Positions 22,454 to 22,631 of a stretch of DNA of 22,631 bases are shown piece by piece; the stretch's first letter is position 1; each line of letters starts with the position of its first letter. Origin of the DNA: Methanomicrobiales archaeon (GTDB taxonomy: Archaea > Halobacteriota > Methanomicrobia > Methanomicrobiales > JACTUA01); contig JAJRDF010000011.1 of assembly GCA_028678555.1 (NCBI GenBank), positions 1 through 22,631 of the forward strand, given 5' to 3'. The notes under the pieces were generated by a model, which worked only from the letters and a program-made list of their open reading frames with translations, ran no database searches and was not told where the DNA came from. The translations under genes and the position numbers were made by a program.

Positions 22454-22631
22454 TGTTTCACCACGGTCTCCGGATCCTTCAGCAGGTGGCCGGTGACCAC
22501 GCAGACCACCCGCTCGTCCCGGTCAATGATCCCTTCCTCCACCATCCTCCGGACGCCGGCCACCGATGCCGCGGAGGCAGGTTCGATCCCGATCCCCTCG
22601 CGGGAGGCGAGGGCCTTCTGCATGGCAAGGA
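22390..22631 (-). CDS. thrC: threonine synthase, C-terminal part (cut by window edge)
   Basis: Only the last 80 codons are in the window; the open frame continues past the right edge. QKALASREGIGIEPASAASV and VRRMVEEGIIDRDERVVCVVTGHLLKDPETV match the end of threonine synthase, the PLP enzyme that converts O-phosphohomoserine to threonine. The PLP lysine and phosphate loop lie outside. The final residues (VEIDADMASLCSALRL) share DNA with the start of the next gene, suggesting coupled expression. Confidence 0.88.
   Translation of the reverse strand, partial: LAMQKALASREGIGIEPASAASVAGVRRMVEEGIIDRDERVVCVVTGHLLKDPETVVKQCAPPVEIDADMASLCSALRL

Overview
The window looks like the chromosome of a GC-rich, hydrogenotrophic-type methanogenic archaeon, most plausibly of the Methanomicrobiales. 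The evidence is a methanogenesis marker 12 gene, an archaeal-type phosphoglycerate mutase (ApgM), a four-subunit pyruvate:ferredoxin oxidoreductase (porGDAB), TATA-box promoters with short or no leaders, and GGTGA/GGAGG-type ribosome binding sites. The genus call is inference only.

Layout. (1) 1-6313, minus strand: a tightly coupled surface-sugar operon read from right to left, pseB, pseC, pseF, pseG, a formyltransferase and pseI. It is followed by a glycosyltransferase cut by the window edge. This is a nearly complete CMP-pseudaminic acid pathway in which the usual PseH N-acetyltransferase is replaced by an N10-formyl-THF-type transferase, so the expected product is a 7-N-formyl pseudaminic acid. 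(2) 6314-6699: a divergent intergenic region holding what looks like a broken N-terminal piece of a Gfo/Idh/MocA oxidoreductase. (3) 6643-12188, plus strand: a visibly AT-richer block with a large GT-B-type surface-carbohydrate protein, two SAM methyltransferase genes (the first with an apparent in-frame internal deletion), a sugar-nucleotide epimerase/dehydratase and a GT4 glycosyltransferase. (4) 12183-16675, minus strand: an MsbA-like ABC exporter, ApgM, a COG2426 membrane protein and a UDP-glucose-4-epimerase-like SDR. (5) 16712-18494, plus strand: methanogenesis marker 12 and a GyrI-like effector-binding protein, the latter embedded among GC-rich palindromic repeats. One repeat pair forms a 249-bp MITE-like unit. 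(6) 18900-21764, plus strand: porG-porD-porA-porB, with a frameshift inside porA that falsely fuses it to porB in one frame. (7) 21830-22631, minus strand: a signal-peptide membrane protein whose start lies inside the 3' end of thrC, and the C-terminal end of threonine synthase.

How the genes work together. Regions 1 and 3 read as one divergent glycan-assembly locus. It makes CMP-activated N-formyl pseudaminic acid, transfers and elaborates sugars (GT4 enzymes, GT-B protein, methyltransferases, epimerase), and possibly exports lipid-linked glycan through the ABC protein. The rest is core metabolism: gluconeogenesis/glycolysis, pyruvate synthesis and threonine synthesis.

Three lesions (porA, the 5' end of the 628-residue gene, and the first methyltransferase) could be real decay or, for the first two, single-base assembly errors.
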